DNA from: Cupriavidus pauculus
GTDB taxonomy: Bacteria > Pseudomonadota > Gammaproteobacteria > Burkholderiales > Burkholderiaceae
Assembly (NCBI RefSeq): GCF_003854935.1
Contig: NZ_CP033969.1
Location: 1,178,001-1,242,000, forward strand
Direction: 5' to 3'
DNA length: 64,000 bases
In this document: positions 61,420-64,000 of the stretch, in pieces
Numbering within the stretch: position 1 is the stretch's first letter
How the letters are laid out: the number at the start of each line of letters is the position of its first letter
The notes under the pieces: generated by a model
The model's database searches: none
Told to the model about the DNA's origin: nothing
Seen by the model: the letters and a program-made list of their open reading frames with translations, nothing else
Made by a program: the position numbers and the translations under genes

Positions 61420-62757
61420 TTAGCGGAACAAACCGTCACCCGCCTCCATCCCCTCCGGCAGCGTCAGCATGCCGCTGTGAAACGAGTACCCGTACACCTC
61501 GCCATAGCGTCCCCAGTCGATGGCGATCTTGAGCACGCGGGTGGCTTCGTCCGGTTTCAGGAAGGCTTCCAGTTCGCGCAGGATCGCTTCCTCGCCGATT
61601 TCGCCGTCGGGGCTGCGCTCCAGTTCGCGGCGGATCTGGGCGGACAGGGCGATGTGGGTCAGGAGCTGGTGGCCGAACAGGACCTTGCGTTCGGGCGGCG
61701 CGGTCTCGTAGTAGCGGCGGCCCAGCGGCGTGGCGGAGATGTCGCCGCCGGCGATCTGGGCCAGGCCCAGCAGCTGCATGGCCTCGCAGGCGGGCAGCAG
61801 GTCGTCGTCGGTCAGGCCCGCCTCGCTGGCCAGGTGGGGCAGGTCGGCGCGGCCGAAGAACGGGGATTCGTGCAGCAGGTCCAGCACGGCTTCCATCTGG
61901 CCGATGTCGGCGTCGGGCAGCCGGTAGCCAATCTGCTGCGCGGCGGCCATGGCGGGCACGCGCGGGCCCAGTGCGGCCGGCGATGTCATCAGCGCGTAGA
62001 CCTCGTCCACCAGCGCCCGCACCTGCGGGTCGTCGCGGTTGCGCGGGCGCGGGAACGGCACGGGCACCTCGGCGCGCACGCGGCCCGGGTCGCTGGACAG
62101 GATCACGATCCGGTCGGCCATCATCACGGCTTCCTCGATGTTGTGCGACACGATCAGGATGCTGCGGATGTTGGCGCGGCCCGACTCCCACAGGGCCAGC
62201 ATCTCGTCGCGCAGCGTCTCGCCGGTCAGCACGTCCAGCGCGGAGAACGCCTCGTCCATCAGCAGCAGGTCCGGCTCGGTCACCAGCGCCCGCGCAATGC
62301 CCACGCGCTGGCGCATGCCGCCCGACAGCTCGCGTGGCAGCGCGCTGTTGAAGCCCGACAGGCCGATCATGTCGATGGCCGACTCTGCCCGGCGCGCGCG
62401 CTCGGCGCGGCCCACGCCCTGCGCTTCCAGCCCCAGCTCCACGTTCTGCTGCACCGTCAGCCACGGAAACAGCGCGAACGACTGGAACACCATCGCGATG
62501 CCCTCGGCGGTGCCGGTCAGCGGCCGGCCCCGGAAGCGCACCTCGCCACGGTCGGCGCCGACCAGGCCGGCCATGATCCGCAGCAGCGTGGACTTGCCCG
62601 AGCCGGACTTGCCCAGCATCGCCACGATCTCGCCCGCGCGCAGCGTCAGGTCCACGCCCTCCAGCACGGCGCGGTCGGTATGGTCGGCGGTGCGGAACAT
62701 CTTGCCCACGCCGCGCAGGTCGATCACCGGGGTGGTGTCTTGCGGTGTCATCGTCAT
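61420..62757 (-). CDS. ABC transporter ATP-binding protein with C-terminal AAA-associated domain
   Basis: A 445-residue nitrate/sulfonate-type ABC ATPase. It has Walker A GKSGSGKST, Q-loop VFQSFALFPWLTV, signature LSGGMRQRVGIARAL and Walker B LLLMDEAFSALD. Beyond the usual 260 residues it has a C-terminal domain of about 160 residues (IGYRLPDADIGQMEAVLDLL to the end) of the AAA-associated type, found fused to this transporter class and of unknown function. The start MTMTPQDT at 62757 has GAGGA close upstream. It lies 4 bases after the permease stop. The imported compound is not evident. Confidence 0.9.
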   Translation of the reverse strand: MTMTPQDTTPVIDLRGVGKMFRTADHTDRAVLEGVDLTLRAGEIVAMLGKSGSGKSTLLRIMAGLVGADRGEVRFRGRPLTGTAEGIAMVFQSFALFPWLTVQQNVELGLEAQGVGRAERARRAESAIDMIGLSGFNSALPRELSGGMRQRVGIARALVTEPDLLLMDEAFSALDVLTGETLRDEMLALWESGRANIRSILIVSHNIEEAVMMADRIVILSSDPGRVRAEVPVPFPRPRNRDDPQVRALVDEVYALMTSPAALGPRVPAMAAAQQIGYRLPDADIGQMEAVLDLLHESPFFGRADLPHLASEAGLTDDDLLPACEAMQLLGLAQIAGGDISATPLGRRYYETAPPERKVLFGHQLLTHIALSAQIRRELERSPDGEIGEEAILRELEAFLKPDEATRVLKIAIDWGRYGEVYGYSFHSGMLTLPEGMEAGDGLFR

Positions 62758-62761
62758 TTCC

Positions 62762-64000
62762 TCAAAGCCGCGTGCGCGACTGCGCCAGGTCATAGAGCCG
62801 GTTCCAGAGCAGCCGGTTGCAGCCCACCACGAACAGCGCCATCACGGCGATGCCCAGCGCGATGCGCGGAAAGTCGCCGCGCGCGGTCATCTCGGCGATG
62901 TAGCTGCCCAGGCCCGTTGCCACCAGCGTGCGGTCGCCCCAGGTCACGTATTCGGACACGATGCTGGCATTCCACGACCCGCCCGCCGCCGTGACCAGCC
63001 CGGTCAGCAGGCTCGGGAACACGGCCGGCACCAGAAAGCGCCGCCACAGCAGCCAGCCGCGCAGCCCCATGTTGCGCGCCGCCAGCCGCAGTTCCATGGG
63101 GATGCCCGACGCGCCGGCCACCACGTTGAACAGGATGTACCACTGCGTGCCCAGGATCATCAGCGGGCTGAGCCAGATTTCCGAGTTCAGCCCGAACCGG
63201 GCAATCGCCATCACGGCCAGCGGGAACATCAGGTTGGCCGGAAACGCGGCCAGGAACTGGGCGATGGGCTGCGCCACGCGCGCGGCGGCCGGGTTCAGGC
63301 CGATGCGGATGCCGATCGGCACCCAGACCAGCGCGGCCAGCGCGATCAGCACCATCACGCGCGCCATGGTCAGCGTGCCGAGCCAGAGCACGTGGGCCGC
63401 CTCGGCCCAGCCCACCTCGCCATGCACGAAGTGGAACACGCGATAGAGGGCGGCCAGCGCCACGGCCACGATCAGCGCGTCGCGCAGGCGGTCTGGCCAC
63501 GGCGCCCAGCGCGCCGGCGCGGCCGGCAGCGCCACGGTGCCGCGATGGCGGGCGCTCCAGGCCAGCGTGCGGCCGGCCAGCGCGGCGGCGTGGCCCAGCA
63601 GCGCGTGCACCCACGCCGAGCGGCGCAGCAGGGCCAGCAGCCACGACTGCGGCACGGCGTCCTGCGCGAGCGTGTCGAAGCGGAAGCGTTCCGCCCACGC
63701 CACCAGCGGGCGGAACAGCAACTGGTCGTAGAGCACGATGCCGGCCAGCATCGCCAGGATCGCCCAGCCGATGGCCGCCAGGTCCTGCTGCTGGATGGCA
63801 AGCGCGATGTACGAGCCGATGCCGGGCAGCCGGATGTCCTGCCCGGAGACCGAGATGGCCTCGGACGCCACGACGAAGAACCAGCCGCCCGACATCGACA
63901 TCATCATGTTCCAGAGCAGCCCCGGCATGGCGTACGGTACTTCCAGCCGCCAGAAGCGCTGCCATGGCGACAGCCGGAACATGGCGGCCGCTTCCAGCAG
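62762..64000 (-). CDS. ABC transporter permease with two transport domains, 5' part outside the window
   Basis: The frame is open to the right edge; 412 codons are visible. Two BPD-type permease domains are fused. The end of the first contains LLEAAAMFRLSPWQRFW (EAA-like loop) right at the edge and GIGSYIALAIQQQDL. The second (about residues 190-400 of the visible part) has its own helix set and MELRLAARNMGLRGWLLWRRFLVPAVFPSLLTG as EAA loop. Such fused permeases pair with the ATPase downstream and a periplasmic binding protein, probably encoded further right. The substrate class is nitrate, sulfonate, taurine or similar. Confidence 0.9.
   Translation of the reverse strand: MLEAAAMFRLSPWQRFWRLEVPYAMPGLLWNMMMSMSGGWFFVVASEAISVSGQDIRLPGIGSYIALAIQQQDLAAIGWAILAMLAGIVLYDQLLFRPLVAWAERFRFDTLAQDAVPQSWLLALLRRSAWVHALLGHAAALAGRTLAWSARHRGTVALPAAPARWAPWPDRLRDALIVAVALAALYRVFHFVHGEVGWAEAAHVLWLGTLTMARVMVLIALAALVWVPIGIRIGLNPAAARVAQPIAQFLAAFPANLMFPLAVMAIARFGLNSEIWLSPLMILGTQWYILFNVVAGASGIPMELRLAARNMGLRGWLLWRRFLVPAVFPSLLTGLVTAAGGSWNASIVSEYVTWGDRTLVATGLGSYIAEMTARGDFPRIALGIAVMALFVVGCNRLLWNRLYDLAQSRTRL

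Overview
The window looks like a chromosome segment of a high-GC betaproteobacterium of the Burkholderiaceae, probably Cupriavidus or Ralstonia. The basis is the run hemA-prfA-prmC-grxD-ubiX on one strand, G/C-biased codon use across the right 51 kb, and the relatedness of many encoded proteins to that family. No species call is possible from the sequence alone.

Region 1 (1 to about 12,100) is a genomic island with visibly lower GC than the rest. It starts inside a P4-type tyrosine integrase. An AlpA-like regulator and a protein with family A DNA polymerase palm motifs follow, then three small unknown genes and a serine recombinase. The main cargo is a compact four-gene cluster: a cytosine-5 DNA methyltransferase, a DUF262 (ParB-like, DGKQR) protein, a Z1-domain ATPase/helicase and a PD-(D/E)XK nuclease of the DUF4420 type. 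The last three genes are 5 bp apart or overlap by 4 bp. I read it as a composite restriction-modification or modification-sensing defence system in which DUF262 takes the place of the MutL/MORC-type ATPase known from related Z1 operons. The island ends at a 3' tRNA fragment (12079-12098) followed by an intrinsic terminator, preceded by TTGGGGG repeats that look like integrase arm sites. An McrA-like HNH nuclease gene lies just outside that end, so the locus may have been occupied more than once.

Region 2 (13.1-28.9 kb) is core or lineage-specific chromosome: a Tat-exported PhoX/DUF839 protein, a GH114-like lipoprotein, a small Cys-rich protein with a natural C-terminal heptahistidine, a YgjP-like metallopeptidase, the ribosome-associated ABC-F protein EttA, a membrane metallophosphoesterase, a large Gly/Tyr-rich exported repeat protein, and a complete tripartite RND efflux operon (membrane fusion protein, HAE1 pump, NodT-type outer-membrane factor).

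Region 3 (28.9-40.5 kb) opens with a five-unit tandem array of palindromic repeats. It then holds a HxlR regulator coupled to a MATE transporter, a divergent acyl-CoA ligase, a ClC chloride/proton exchanger, two small envelope genes, and a divergent Lrp regulator next to a saccharopine dehydrogenase-like gene and an ALDH7 (alpha-aminoadipic semialdehyde dehydrogenase) gene, which together suggest lysine catabolism. A single copy of the repeat lies at 40335-40460.

Region 4 (40.5-64 kb) carries ubiX, grxD, prmC, prfA and hemA, then mtnN, a Fur-box-preceded TonB-dependent siderophore receptor, a three-gene overlapping membrane operon (DUF2157, DUF4401, GDYXXLXY), ychF, a UbiH-family hydroxylase, dsbC, acuI, an M61 peptidase and a FUSC-family transporter. 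A three-unit array of the same palindromic repeat, inverted, separates these from an ABC transporter whose permease runs off the right edge.
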